Assembly (NCBI GenBank): GCA_963665185.2
Contig: CAXXPO010000014.1
Span: forward strand, 41,886-105,885
Direction: 5' to 3'
DNA length: 64,000 nt
From: G963665185 sp963665185
GTDB taxonomy: Bacteria; Desulfobacterota; Desulfovibrionia; Desulfovibrionales; Desulfovibrionaceae
Shown: one piece after another, positions 34,283 through 42,258 of the stretch
Numbering within the stretch: position 1 is the stretch's first letter
How the letters are laid out: each line of letters starts with the position of its first letter
Program-made: the position numbers and the translations under genes
Notes under the pieces: model-generated
The model's database searches: none
Told to the model about the DNA's origin: nothing
The model's input: the letters and a program-made list of their open reading frames with translations, nothing else

Positions 34283-34345
34283 TGGAGTTCTGCGCAAGTG
34301 GTTAAGGCAGCGCTGCCCTGTGGGAGGGCACGCCAGAACACGTAA
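34283..34345 (+). other. Structured, tRNA-like leader ahead of the zinc-finger gene
   Basis: It contains GCGC-AAGTGGTTAAGGCA-GCGC, shaped like a tRNA D-arm, then TGCCC-TGTGGGA-GGGCA, shaped like an anticodon arm, all enclosed by GTTCTGCG/CGCCAGAAC. No T-arm follows, so it is not a functional tRNA. It may be a tRNA scar or a regulatory RNA structure. Confidence 0.4.
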
Positions 34346-34360
34346 GCAGGGGAGGGCAAA

Positions 34361-34777
34361 ATGGCAAATTTTAAATGCAAAGGTTGCGGTAAGACTTTTG
34401 ATTCTCGTGATGACTTGCGGCGACATATCTTCAACGAACACCTCTATCCGGAGGACAAGGCTGGGAGCGAGCACAGAGTTCCGGAACTGAGTGACGAGGA
34501 CATCGCTGAGTTGTTCGGGGCTAAAACTGATGATGTTACAGAATTTATCAAGGGATATGAGTGGTTTGGAATAAAAAACCCTGTCTGGACTGATGGGGGC
34601 ACGCATCTTAAGTTTTTATATGATCCCTATGACATCGATAATGTCAGCGGAGATCATATTTGCAAGAAAGCAGTCCAGTCAGGGGAATTTCAAAGGGTGC
34701 TGATTCAAAAGGGGCCGGTTTTCGTCAAAAAATGCAGTGATGGCGGAGTAGCTTACAAAATCCAAATTTTAACGTAA
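34361..34777 (+). CDS. Protein with a canonical C2H2 zinc finger
   Basis: 138 aa. Residues 5-26 read CKGCGKTFDSRDDLRRHIFN then EH, which fits C-X2-C-X3-F-X5-L-X2-H-X4-H exactly, the classical eukaryotic-type finger and not the Ros/MucR form. The rest (about residues 40-138) has no domain I recognise; it is acidic then strand-rich (FVKKCSDGGVAYKIQILT). GGGAGGG precedes the ATG. It is AT-rich and lies beside the CRISPR array within the island. It probably binds nucleic acid, but this is inferred only from the finger. Confidence 0.8.
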   Translation: MANFKCKGCGKTFDSRDDLRRHIFNEHLYPEDKAGSEHRVPELSDEDIAELFGAKTDDVTEFIKGYEWFGIKNPVWTDGGTHLKFLYDPYDIDNVSGDHICKKAVQSGEFQRVLIQKGPVFVKKCSDGGVAYKIQILT

Positions 34778-34827
34778 ACGCTTTTGGATGGCTTGGTTAA
34801 GAAATCCCGAGCGTTCTTAGAACAAAG

Positions 34828-34852
34828 AAGGGGCCGCGAGAGCGGCCCCTTG
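34828..34852 (+). terminator. Terminator after the zinc-finger gene
   Basis: GGGGCCGC-GAGA-GCGGCCCC hairpin with a short T run. Confidence 0.7.
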
Positions 34853-34911
34853 CAAAAGGTACTAAGCAAAGATGGAAATGTTCATACCCGGTTCACCGGA
34901 AGGGGCACCGC

Positions 34912-34952
34912 AAAAAAAAGGCCTAATTATCTTGAAGGATAATCAGGTCTTT
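34912..34952 (-). terminator. Terminator for tRNA-Ala
   Basis: On the minus strand CCTGATTATC pairs with GATAATTAGG (one G-U) and is followed by eight T residues. Confidence 0.75.
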
Positions 34953-34968
34953 TCGCAAGAAATTTTTG

Positions 34969-35044
<76 letters not shown>

Positions 35045-35061
35045 ACGCTGTTGGAGAAGCG

Positions 35062-35090
35062 TTTTTGCCTCAAAGCGGTCTTCTTGTCAA
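35062..35090 (-). promoter_or_regulatory. Promoter candidate for tRNA-Ala
   Basis: TTGACA (complement of 35085-35090) with TTGACAAGAAG identical to the tRNA-Leu promoter. The -10 region is poor (CAAAAA). Confidence 0.4.
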
Positions 35091-35235
35091 CAATGTTTTC
35101 ACAAAAAACAATTTTTTTTCTTTTGAGCGATGGTACGGGAGGTGAGGCGGGCCGTGGATGGCGCGGTTTTTAAGGAAGGAAGCTCTGCGAGGGAGGGAGC
35201 GGAAAGGCGCACTCACTTTGTCCGTCCGCCTCAAT

Positions 35236-35287
35236 TTTTCAGGCGCAACCGTCCGGCGCATTCGCGCCGGACGGTTGCGCCTGAAAA
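35236..35287. repeat. 52-base palindrome downstream of lon
   Basis: A 24-bp perfect stem starting TTTTCAGGCGCAACCG, four-base loop. The T tract is on the 5' side and the A tract on the 3' side on both strands, the reverse of an intrinsic terminator. It lies between lon and tRNA-Ala. Confidence 0.6.
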
Positions 35288-35337
35288 TATCGCGGGGGCC
35301 AGGGGGAGATCATCTCCCCCTGCCGCCGGAGGCATTC

Positions 35338-37746
35338 TTAGTCCAATTTTTCGCAGGCCAGGGGCCATACGTCGTCTATGCGTTCCACTGTCTTGATGTC
35401 TATGGTGCGGCGCAATTCCTTGGGGATGTCTTCCAGATCCTTGGTGTTCTGGACCGGGATGATGACCCTTTTGAGTCCGCGGGTGACGGCGGCCAGAATT
35501 TTTTCCTTGATGCCGCCCACGGGCAGGACGCGGCCGCGCAGGGTTATTTCGCCCGTCATGGCGGTGTTGTTGCAGATGGGCTGTCCTGTGAGGGCGGATA
35601 TGAGCGCGGTGACCAGGGTGATGCCCGCGGAGGGGCCGTCCTTGGGCGTTGCGCCTGCGGGCACGTGCACGTGCAGGTCCACCTTGTCCAGGTCCGTGGT
35701 GATGGACAGCTGCTTGGCATGGCTTTTGGCGTAGGTGAGCGCGGCCTGGGCGCTTTCCTTCATGACGTCTCCGAGCTGTCCGGTAAGGGTCAGCTTGCCC
35801 TTGCCGGGCATGGTGGTGACCTCGATGTGCAGGATTTCGCCGCCATAGGGTGTCCAGGCAAGGCCGAGGGCCACGCCTGCGGGGAGTTCCAGTTCGTGGT
35901 CGTCCTCGCGGAAGGTGGCGGAGCCGAGCATTTTGCCGACCATGTTGGCTGTCACGCGGAAGTGTCCGGTTTCGCCTTCCGCCCTGCGGCGGGCCAGCTT
36001 GCGGCAGATGCTGCCGACTTCGCGTTCCAGGTTGCGCAGGCCTGCCTCGCGCGTGTACTCGCGGATAACCTTGGCGAGCACGGCGTCGCTCATGGACACG
36101 TCTTCGGCCTGGAGTCCGTTTTCCTCGATCTGGCGCGGCAGCAGGTAGCGTCGGGCTATCTTCACTTTTTCCTGCTCGGTGTATCCGGGCAGGCGGATTA
36201 TTTCCATTCTGTCGCGCAGGGCGCCGGGGATGGTGTCGAGCACGTTGGCCGTGCAGATGAACATGACCTTGGAGAGGTCGAAGGGCACGTTGAGGTAGTG
36301 GTCGGAAAAGGAATTGTTCTGTTCCGGGTCCAGGACCTCGAGCAGTGCTGACGAGGGATCGCCGCGAAAGTCCGCGCCGAGCTTGTCGATTTCGTCGAGC
36401 ATGATGACCGGGTTGCGGGTTCCGCATTGCTTGATGCTCTGGATGATGCGTCCGGGCATGGCTCCGATGTAGGTGCGCCGGTGGCCGCGGATTTCGGCCT
36501 CGTCGCGCATGCCGCCCAGGGACATGCGCTGGAACTTGCGTCCCAGGGCGCGGGCTATGGAGCGGCCCAGCGAGGTCTTGCCCACGCCGGGAGGCCCCAC
36601 GAAGCAAAGGATGGGTCCCTTCATCTTGGGGTTGAGCTTGCGCACCGAGAGGTATTCGAGGATGCGTTCCTTGACCTTTTCCAGATCGAAGTGGTCGTCA
36701 TCCAGAATGGTCTTGGCTTCCTTGATGTCCAGGCGGTCGCGGGAGGCCTTTTTCCATGGCAGTTCGACCATCCAGTCCAGGTAGGTACGGATGACCGTGG
36801 CTTCGGAGGAATCCGGGTGCATGGATTCCAGGCGTTTGAGCTGCTTTTCGGATTCCTTTTGCACTTCCTTGGGCATGCCCGCCTTGGCAATGGCTTCCTT
36901 GAGTTCTTCCATTTCGTCGGACTCGCCACCCGTATCGCCCAGCTCCTTGCGGATGGCCTTGAGCTGTTCGCGCAGAAAGTACTCGCGCTGGGCCTTGTCC
37001 ATGCCTTCCTTGGCCATGTTCTGGATTTTGGCCTGCATGCTGGCGACTTCGACTTCCTTGGCCAGCTGGTTGTTGACCAGCTCCAGCCGTTCGACCGGAT
37101 TTTCGCGTTCCAGAATCTGCTGGGCCATATCGACCTTGATGCGCAGGTTGGAGGCGATGAGGTCGGCCAGGCGCCCGGGATCTTCCACGCTGGAAAGAAC
37201 GCTGGAAATATCCTGGGTGGAGATGCCGCGCAGGCTCATTATCTTTTCGCTCTGTTCGCGCGCGGCCCGCATCAGGGCTTCTTCTTCGGGAGTGGTGGGT
37301 TCGGGTTCCGGCTCCTCGACGATTTCGATGCGCGCCTGGTGGAACGGGTCGGCCTGGGTGAACTCCGTGACCCTGGCGCGGGAGAGGCCCTGCACCAGAA
37401 CCTTGAGGCGGCCGTCAGGCATTTTGAGCATGCGCATGATCATGCAGACCGTACCCGTGGTGTACAGGTCCGCATGTTGCGGGTCATCGACCTGCTCGTC
37501 CTTTTGGGTGAGGACCATGATGAACCGGTTGGAATTGAGCGCGGCGTTGACGGCTTCCACGGATTTTTCCCGGCCCACGAACAGGGGCAGGATCATGTAG
37601 TTGAAAACGACAATGTCTCGTACAGGCAACACCGGCACGACTTCGGGAATATCCATGGCCTTTTCGTCTTGGTCGTCAATCAGGTCCTCGGCCTCGATTT
37701 GAAATTCGAGTTCCGGGGGCGTGGTGGGTTTGTTTTCGTCGCTCAT
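35338..37746 (-). CDS. lon: ATP-dependent protease Lon
   Basis: 802 aa, normal length. It has the N-terminal LAN substrate-binding domain (VLPVRDIVVFNYMILPLFVG), an AAA+ module with Walker A GPPGVGKTSL and Walker B VIMLDEIDKLG, and a C-terminal Ser-Lys protease with KDGPSAGITL (catalytic Ser) and GGIKEKILAA (catalytic Lys). It degrades misfolded and regulatory proteins in the cytoplasm. The acidic N-terminal tail SDENKPTTPPELEFQIEAED is an extension. No CIRCE element is visible upstream. Confidence 0.97.
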   Translation of the reverse strand: MSDENKPTTPPELEFQIEAEDLIDDQDEKAMDIPEVVPVLPVRDIVVFNYMILPLFVGREKSVEAVNAALNSNRFIMVLTQKDEQVDDPQHADLYTTGTVCMIMRMLKMPDGRLKVLVQGLSRARVTEFTQADPFHQARIEIVEEPEPEPTTPEEEALMRAAREQSEKIMSLRGISTQDISSVLSSVEDPGRLADLIASNLRIKVDMAQQILERENPVERLELVNNQLAKEVEVASMQAKIQNMAKEGMDKAQREYFLREQLKAIRKELGDTGGESDEMEELKEAIAKAGMPKEVQKESEKQLKRLESMHPDSSEATVIRTYLDWMVELPWKKASRDRLDIKEAKTILDDDHFDLEKVKERILEYLSVRKLNPKMKGPILCFVGPPGVGKTSLGRSIARALGRKFQRMSLGGMRDEAEIRGHRRTYIGAMPGRIIQSIKQCGTRNPVIMLDEIDKLGADFRGDPSSALLEVLDPEQNNSFSDHYLNVPFDLSKVMFICTANVLDTIPGALRDRMEIIRLPGYTEQEKVKIARRYLLPRQIEENGLQAEDVSMSDAVLAKVIREYTREAGLRNLEREVGSICRKLARRRAEGETGHFRVTANMVGKMLGSATFREDDHELELPAGVALGLAWTPYGGEILHIEVTTMPGKGKLTLTGQLGDVMKESAQAALTYAKSHAKQLSITTDLDKVDLHVHVPAGATPKDGPSAGITLVTALISALTGQPICNNTAMTGEITLRGRVLPVGGIKEKILAAVTRGLKRVIIPVQNTKDLEDIPKELRRTIDIKTVERIDDVWPLACEKLD

Positions 37747-37938
37747 GGGAGTGAACCTCCTGGATATATCGCTTGGAGTGCCTTGTCAGCCTTGTGGAAA
37801 GAGAAAAATGAAGACCGAACAGGGATAAATGTCTGCCAGATGTAAGTTAATAATCACTTCGGGAGGGGCGTAAAGGGAAAAAGGATGATTTTATGCAAAA
37901 AGTCGTGAAAAAAAAGTCATGGGAACCGTCGGAACGTG

Positions 37939-38211
37939 TCAACCCAGGATGCGAAACCCTGCAAATTTCCTGCTAGCGGGGACTTTTTCGCATTCCAGGG
38001 TGTCCACGCGGGAAAAAGGGGAGCCTTTGGCAAGCCTGGCGCGGAATTCTTCCAGCGCGGCGTGTTCCGCGCTGGCCATGCACTCCACCCGGCCGTCGGG
38101 CAGATTGCGGACCCAGCCTGTGATATTCATGGCCAGGGCGGTCTTTTGGGTCCATCCCCGGAACCAGACGCCCTGGACGCGGCCCGAGATGAAGCAATGG
38201 ATGGTCTGCAT
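37939..38211 (-). CDS. acyP: Acylphosphatase
   Basis: 90-aa enzyme that hydrolyses acyl phosphates. The phosphate-binding loop GRVQGVWFRG holds the catalytic Arg, and GWVRNLPDGRVE holds the Asn. The length is exactly that of the family. It lies downstream of a binding-protein gene on the same strand, 90 bases away. Confidence 0.95.
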   Translation of the reverse strand: MQTIHCFISGRVQGVWFRGWTQKTALAMNITGWVRNLPDGRVECMASAEHAALEEFRARLAKGSPFSRVDTLECEKVPASRKFAGFRILG

Positions 38212-38301
38212 GGCAAAGCTGTTCCGTTGGGGGGATACGAAAAACGGCGCGGGGAAAACCGTTTCGCTCCAGGTGGGCGGAAGCCCCCCCGGGATGGTTC
38301 C

Positions 38302-39291
38302 CTACCTGAAGACGACATCCCCGAGAAGGCTTTTCGGGACGGCAATGTGGTGCCTGTCCACCTGTTCCTTGTTGAGATAAAGTTTTCCGCGGCTGTCGGT
38401 CAGCGGATATATGGAGCCCGGGCTTTCCCCTGAAAGAATTCTTTTTGCAATTTCAGCTGCGGCCTGTCCATGATGGTAGCCATAAAGGGTGTATGCGCCA
38501 ACCGTGCCTGTTTTCGTCACAGTGTAGTCCTGGCAGGAGAAAACAGGGACCGCGCTGTGGGCGGAAGTCCAGTCGATAACTTCCGTTACGTCCACGTGGG
38601 TTCCATTTTTCATTTTCAAGGTGTGGAAGGTTATAACCATTATCAGGTCGTATTCCTTTGCCTCGGAGATTATCCTCATCCAGTTTTCCCAGCTGGATGC
38701 AACCTTGAACTCAAGCAGAACGCCACCTATCGAAATGGATTTGTTCTTTTTGAATGTGACTGAAAGGATCGAATCCGTTGTCGGGCTGTCGTCGAACAGA
38801 AGCAGAATTCTTTTGGTGGCAGGAAGTAATGATTTGAGAACTCTTGCCGCCGGAAAAACGGGCGTTCTTTCGAGAACGCCTGTAATATTTCCCGGTATTT
38901 CTTTGAAATAAGATCGTGGATTGTTGTTTATCCCCAAATAAACAACTGGAGTTTCTGTTTTAACTATCTTTGCTCCGAGTAGGCGAAGGGCGTTGTCGTC
39001 ACCTATCATTACAAGATCCGGCCTGTATAATTTAAAGTAAGAGTATGCCTCGTTGCTTTTCTCTTCTATTTCCAGGGAGCTTAATCTTTTGCTGTCAAGA
39101 TAGAAAAATTCAAGTTTATATTGTTTTCCAAGCGTGTCTGCAATTCCTTCATCACACTGGCGCGTCCATGACAATGTCGGGTGGTAGCTTTGGATCACAA
39201 GAATTCTTTTCTCGGCATCGGCAGTTGCAGACGAGCTGAAGAGTAAGGTTATCAGGAAGACAAAGAGGGAAAGATTCCTGTGATTTCTCAT
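38302..39291 (-). CDS. ABC-type substrate-binding (ABC_sub_bind) periplasmic protein
   Basis: 329 aa with a signal peptide (LFVFLITLLFSSSATADA). The two-lobed periplasmic binding fold of the ABC_sub_bind type shows RILVIQSYHPTLSWTRQCDE, VMIGDDNALRLLG and TPVVYLGINNNP. Proteins of this type often sit with histidine kinases or diguanylate cyclases as extracytoplasmic sensors, but none adjoins here. No permease adjoins either. AGGAC precedes the ATG. It is more AT-rich than its neighbours. Confidence 0.82.
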   Translation of the reverse strand: MRNHRNLSLFVFLITLLFSSSATADAEKRILVIQSYHPTLSWTRQCDEGIADTLGKQYKLEFFYLDSKRLSSLEIEEKSNEAYSYFKLYRPDLVMIGDDNALRLLGAKIVKTETPVVYLGINNNPRSYFKEIPGNITGVLERTPVFPAARVLKSLLPATKRILLLFDDSPTTDSILSVTFKKNKSISIGGVLLEFKVASSWENWMRIISEAKEYDLIMVITFHTLKMKNGTHVDVTEVIDWTSAHSAVPVFSCQDYTVTKTGTVGAYTLYGYHHGQAAAEIAKRILSGESPGSIYPLTDSRGKLYLNKEQVDRHHIAVPKSLLGDVVFR

Positions 39292-39494
39292 GATGTCCTG
39301 CGCACCAGGTTGCTTTCAAGGAGATACTATTTTCAGAGTACCAAGACTACGCCAAGTCCGGGTATTGTCAAGGCGGTTGACGGCGTTTGTTCTTTCGCTC
39401 GGACGCGCTGTCCTCGGCACGGCCGGTCCTTGCCTTGTTCCCATGCTCGGACGGCGTATGTTTTTGGGGGCTTGAAAGCTGGCTGTCTACCGAA

Positions 39495-39546
39495 AGACAC
39501 CCCCAAAGGGCCACCCCGGTTCCGGGACGCCCCTTTGGGGGTGTCT
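39495..39546. repeat. Hairpin with 16-bp perfect stem
   Basis: AGACACCCCCAAAGGG and CCCTTTGGGGGTGTCT enclose a 20-base loop that itself contains CCCCGG/CCGGG. It follows the GlcG/HbpS gene (minus) by about 20 bases and may terminate it, although no T tract follows. Confidence 0.55.
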
Positions 39547-39568
39547 GGGGTATGTGGGCGGGGTTCTT

Positions 39569-40063
39569 CTATTTCAGGACAGCGGCGCCTGCCATGGCAA
39601 CGGATTCATCTTCATCAACGCTTCCGCCGCTGACGCCTATGGCTCCAACAACGACATCGTTTTTGTCCACAAGCAGCACCCCGCCTGCAAACACGATAAG
39701 CCCGTCGTTGCTGACCTCGATGCCATAAAGGGGCTGGCCTACCTGTGATGCTGCACCCAATGCACGGGTCGGCATGTTGAAGTACCTTGCCGTGATAGCT
39801 TTCTTAATGGAGATATCGATGCTTCCGATGAATGCATCGTTCATCCTGTAAAATGCTTTCAGATTCCCGCCGGAATCTACCACGGCGATGTTCATCGGAA
39901 CTTTGATTGCGGTTGCTTTGGCAACGGCGGCCTGCAATATCTTTTGGGCCTGGGCCAGATTCAATTCTCCAGGGAGGGTTACTTTTGGTCCTTCGGCAAA
40001 AGCGACGGTGCAGAATGCAAGTGTCAGAACAAGACTCAGAATGGTAAGGGAAAATTTGCGCAT
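39569..40063 (-). CDS. GlcG/HbpS-family (DUF336) exported protein
   Basis: 164 aa with a signal peptide ending TVAFAEG. The heme-degrading/HbpS-like domain includes LAQAQKILQAAVAKA, IAVVDSGGNLKAF and the GGVLLVDKNDVVVGAIGVSG motif. Members bind haem or cobalamin, or act as accessory sensors. The start at 40063 has GGAG nine bases upstream; a further in-frame ATG at 40078 lacks one. The function is tentative. Confidence 0.85.
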   Translation of the reverse strand: MRKFSLTILSLVLTLAFCTVAFAEGPKVTLPGELNLAQAQKILQAAVAKATAIKVPMNIAVVDSGGNLKAFYRMNDAFIGSIDISIKKAITARYFNMPTRALGAASQVGQPLYGIEVSNDGLIVFAGGVLLVDKNDVVVGAIGVSGGSVDEDESVAMAGAAVLK

Positions 40064-40332
40064 GACATGTTTCTCCATTTAGATGGTTCAACCTCACTGC
40101 ATTGATTTTTAGATGAAACAGGCGGGGATGACAAGAACGATACATTGATTTTCCCTGATTTTCAGGTGAGATTTCGGGTAGTCCATTCATGGGATGAACC
40201 TTTCGCCTTGTTCCGTGAGGGAGTCCGGAGAGTCGCTTTTCCCGTCGGGAGCGACCGTACATTGCCGTCGACTCCTGCTTGTCGGCGATGTCTTTGACCG
40301 TGCAGTTGCGGGCTGGAGGGAAGCCAACAAAA

Positions 40333-41025
40333 TCATATCCGGGCCAGATCTCCCCAATTCCCAAGGCGGCCGTCACGAAGTTTGCGCAGCAGCACCAGGA
40401 AGAGACAGGCGGTCTGCATGGCGTCGGCCAGGGCGTTGTGCGCGGGGTAGGACGGCAGGTCGTAGACATGGCTCAGATGGGCCAGGTTGAAGGCCGCCCG
40501 TTGGTCGAACCGCTCATAATAGCCGCTCTGCGACTCCTGGTGCGCCTTGGCGAGCCGCATGGTGTCCAGGCTGGGATTGTTCAGCCGTCCCTGCATCACG
40601 TCCTTGAGCGCCCGGTTCAGAAAGTCCATGTCCATGCCGATGTTGTGGCCCACGATGACCCGGCCCGAAACGAAGTGAACCAGATCGGGCAGAACGGCGC
40701 GCAGCCGGGGCATGTTCCGCACCTGGTCCGGGGTGATGCGGTGGACCAGGGTGGAGAGTTTTTTCAGGCCGTCGCGGGGCTGGACCACGGCATAAAAGGT
40801 CTTGCCCGCCTGGATGCGCAGGCTGTCCACGCAGACCCCGCCGATGGAGACGATTTCGTCCTTGCCTGGTTCCAGGCCGGTCAGTTCGGTGTCCAACACC
40901 ACAAAGGGGATGTCGGACAGGACCATGCCCCGGTGCAGCCCGGCGCAGGCCGCATCGTTGGCTTGCAGGAGCGGATGTTCCTGAGGTTTTTTCTTCAGCA
41001 GCCCGAGGGCGCGGCGCAAGGGCAT
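40333..41025 (-). CDS. DEDDh 3'-5' exonuclease (DnaQ-like)
   Basis: 230 aa from the ATG at 41025 with GGAGG ahead. The exonuclease motifs are FVVLDTELTGL (Asp, Glu), VGHNIGMDMDFL (Asp), and HNALADAMQT (His, Asp), completing DEDDh. It processes DNA or RNA 3' ends. The short N-terminus LRRALGLLKKK is basic. It follows the AAA ATPase by 19 bases and so is probably in one transcript with it and the DUF294 gene. Confidence 0.9.
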   Translation of the reverse strand: MPLRRALGLLKKKPQEHPLLQANDAACAGLHRGMVLSDIPFVVLDTELTGLEPGKDEIVSIGGVCVDSLRIQAGKTFYAVVQPRDGLKKLSTLVHRITPDQVRNMPRLRAVLPDLVHFVSGRVIVGHNIGMDMDFLNRALKDVMQGRLNNPSLDTMRLAKAHQESQSGYYERFDQRAAFNLAHLSHVYDLPSYPAHNALADAMQTACLFLVLLRKLRDGRLGNWGDLARI

Positions 41026-41044
41026 GAAGCCTCCGGTGTCGTGT

Positions 41045-42178
41045 TCATATGTCCCGAAGCCACAGGGCGAAAACAGGGTCAACTATCCTCCAGGCTCCGC
41101 AGCTTCTTTCTATGAGGTCTTCCTCGCCCAGTTTCCTGATGGTGTTTTGCACGACGGCCTGGGACATGGCGGCCGTGCGCAGGGCGTCTGCGGAAAAGGG
41201 CTTTTCCAGGGGGGAATGCGCCAACATCTTGAGAAAGCGTAGCTGGTGGGGGGTGAGTCCGTTGCAGACGGCCTCGTAGGCGTAGCGTTCGGCGGTCCGC
41301 ACCTTGCGCAGGCCTTGCTCGATATGCTGGAGGGTGATTGTCTGGCCCGCGAGATCAAAGACCTCCCTGGCCAGGCTTTGGATATAATATGGATAGTGGT
41401 CCACCTTCCGGGCCAGGGCTGCTGCGGTTTGCGCGTCGCAGGTTTTGCCATGCGCCTGGAATTGCTCCTGCAGGAACAGAACCGCGTCGCCGTGCGGCAG
41501 GGGGGGCAGTTCCATCATGCGTGCGGACTGGAAAAAAGCCCGTTTCCGGTTGTTGAACATGGCCAGCAAAATGCCGCGCCGGCTGCCGGGAAAAACATAG
41601 GAACAGGGCTGTCCCTGGACGGCTCCCCGGATGACGCCCTCGATGGCCGCGGATTCCTTGAGGCGGCAGACCTCCTGGATTTCGTCGAGAACCACATGCA
41701 CGGGATACGGCCCCTTGCCGGCGAATTCCCCGATTTCGAGCAGCACGGATTCCAGCCGCTGCATGGGGGCTGCCTGGGTCGGCTCCACGGTGAGGTCGTA
41801 TCCGTCGGGCCGGACGTGGACCACGGGGCGGAATTCCGCCAGCCCCTTGAGCAGCCGCCTGCCTTTGTCCAGCAAGGATTCCTTGGCATGTACCGCCCGG
41901 AAAAAAGCCGTGGCGATGCGGTTGCCAAGGTCGGAGACCGAGTCTACGCCGAACAGGTGGGCGTAGACGGTGAGATACCCCTGCTTGCGCAATGCGTCCT
42001 GGACCTTGAGCACCAGGGATGTCTTTCCGTAGCGCCGGGGGCTGTGCAGGACCACGTTGGTGTGGTCGCGGGCGTCACGCAACAGTTGGGCATACTCTTC
42101 CCGGCGGTCGCAAAAGGGCGAGTCCGGGGAAAGCGCCTCGAGCACGAAGGGGTTTATTTCCGATGGGTGGTTGTTCAT
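41045..42178 (-). CDS. AAA ATPase with C-terminal winged helix (archaeal-ATPase/STAND-like)
   Basis: 377 aa. Walker A SPRRYGKTSLVLK, Walker B VHVVLDEIQEV, and a sensor region FPGSRRGILLAMF. The C-terminal domain around TPHQLRFLKMLAHS reads like a winged helix. The family (Pfam ATPase_2) is frequent in archaea and bacteria, often on mobile DNA, with largely unknown roles. Here it lies between DUF294 and DnaQ genes. An operator-like palindrome precedes it. Confidence 0.8.
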   Translation of the reverse strand: MNNHPSEINPFVLEALSPDSPFCDRREEYAQLLRDARDHTNVVLHSPRRYGKTSLVLKVQDALRKQGYLTVYAHLFGVDSVSDLGNRIATAFFRAVHAKESLLDKGRRLLKGLAEFRPVVHVRPDGYDLTVEPTQAAPMQRLESVLLEIGEFAGKGPYPVHVVLDEIQEVCRLKESAAIEGVIRGAVQGQPCSYVFPGSRRGILLAMFNNRKRAFFQSARMMELPPLPHGDAVLFLQEQFQAHGKTCDAQTAAALARKVDHYPYYIQSLAREVFDLAGQTITLQHIEQGLRKVRTAERYAYEAVCNGLTPHQLRFLKMLAHSPLEKPFSADALRTAAMSQAVVQNTIRKLGEEDLIERSCGAWRIVDPVFALWLRDI

Positions 42179-42190
42179 GCTTCTTGCATA

Positions 42191-42203
42191 ACTAACTGTT
42201 AGT
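42191..42203. promoter_or_regulatory. Operator-like palindrome upstream of the AAA ATPase
   Basis: ACTAAC-T-GTTAGT, embedded in repeated TAACTAAC, ends 13 bases before the ATPase start. It could be an autoregulation site. Confidence 0.4.
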
Positions 42204-42258
42204 AACTAATCAAGCATAACACGGGACGCACTTGGCCTGCATGGATTTTTTTCCGCAA

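Noticed and set aside
37747..37938. CIRCE/HrcA element ahead of lon
   Set aside because: No TTAGCACTC-N9-GAGTGCTAA-like sequence is visible.
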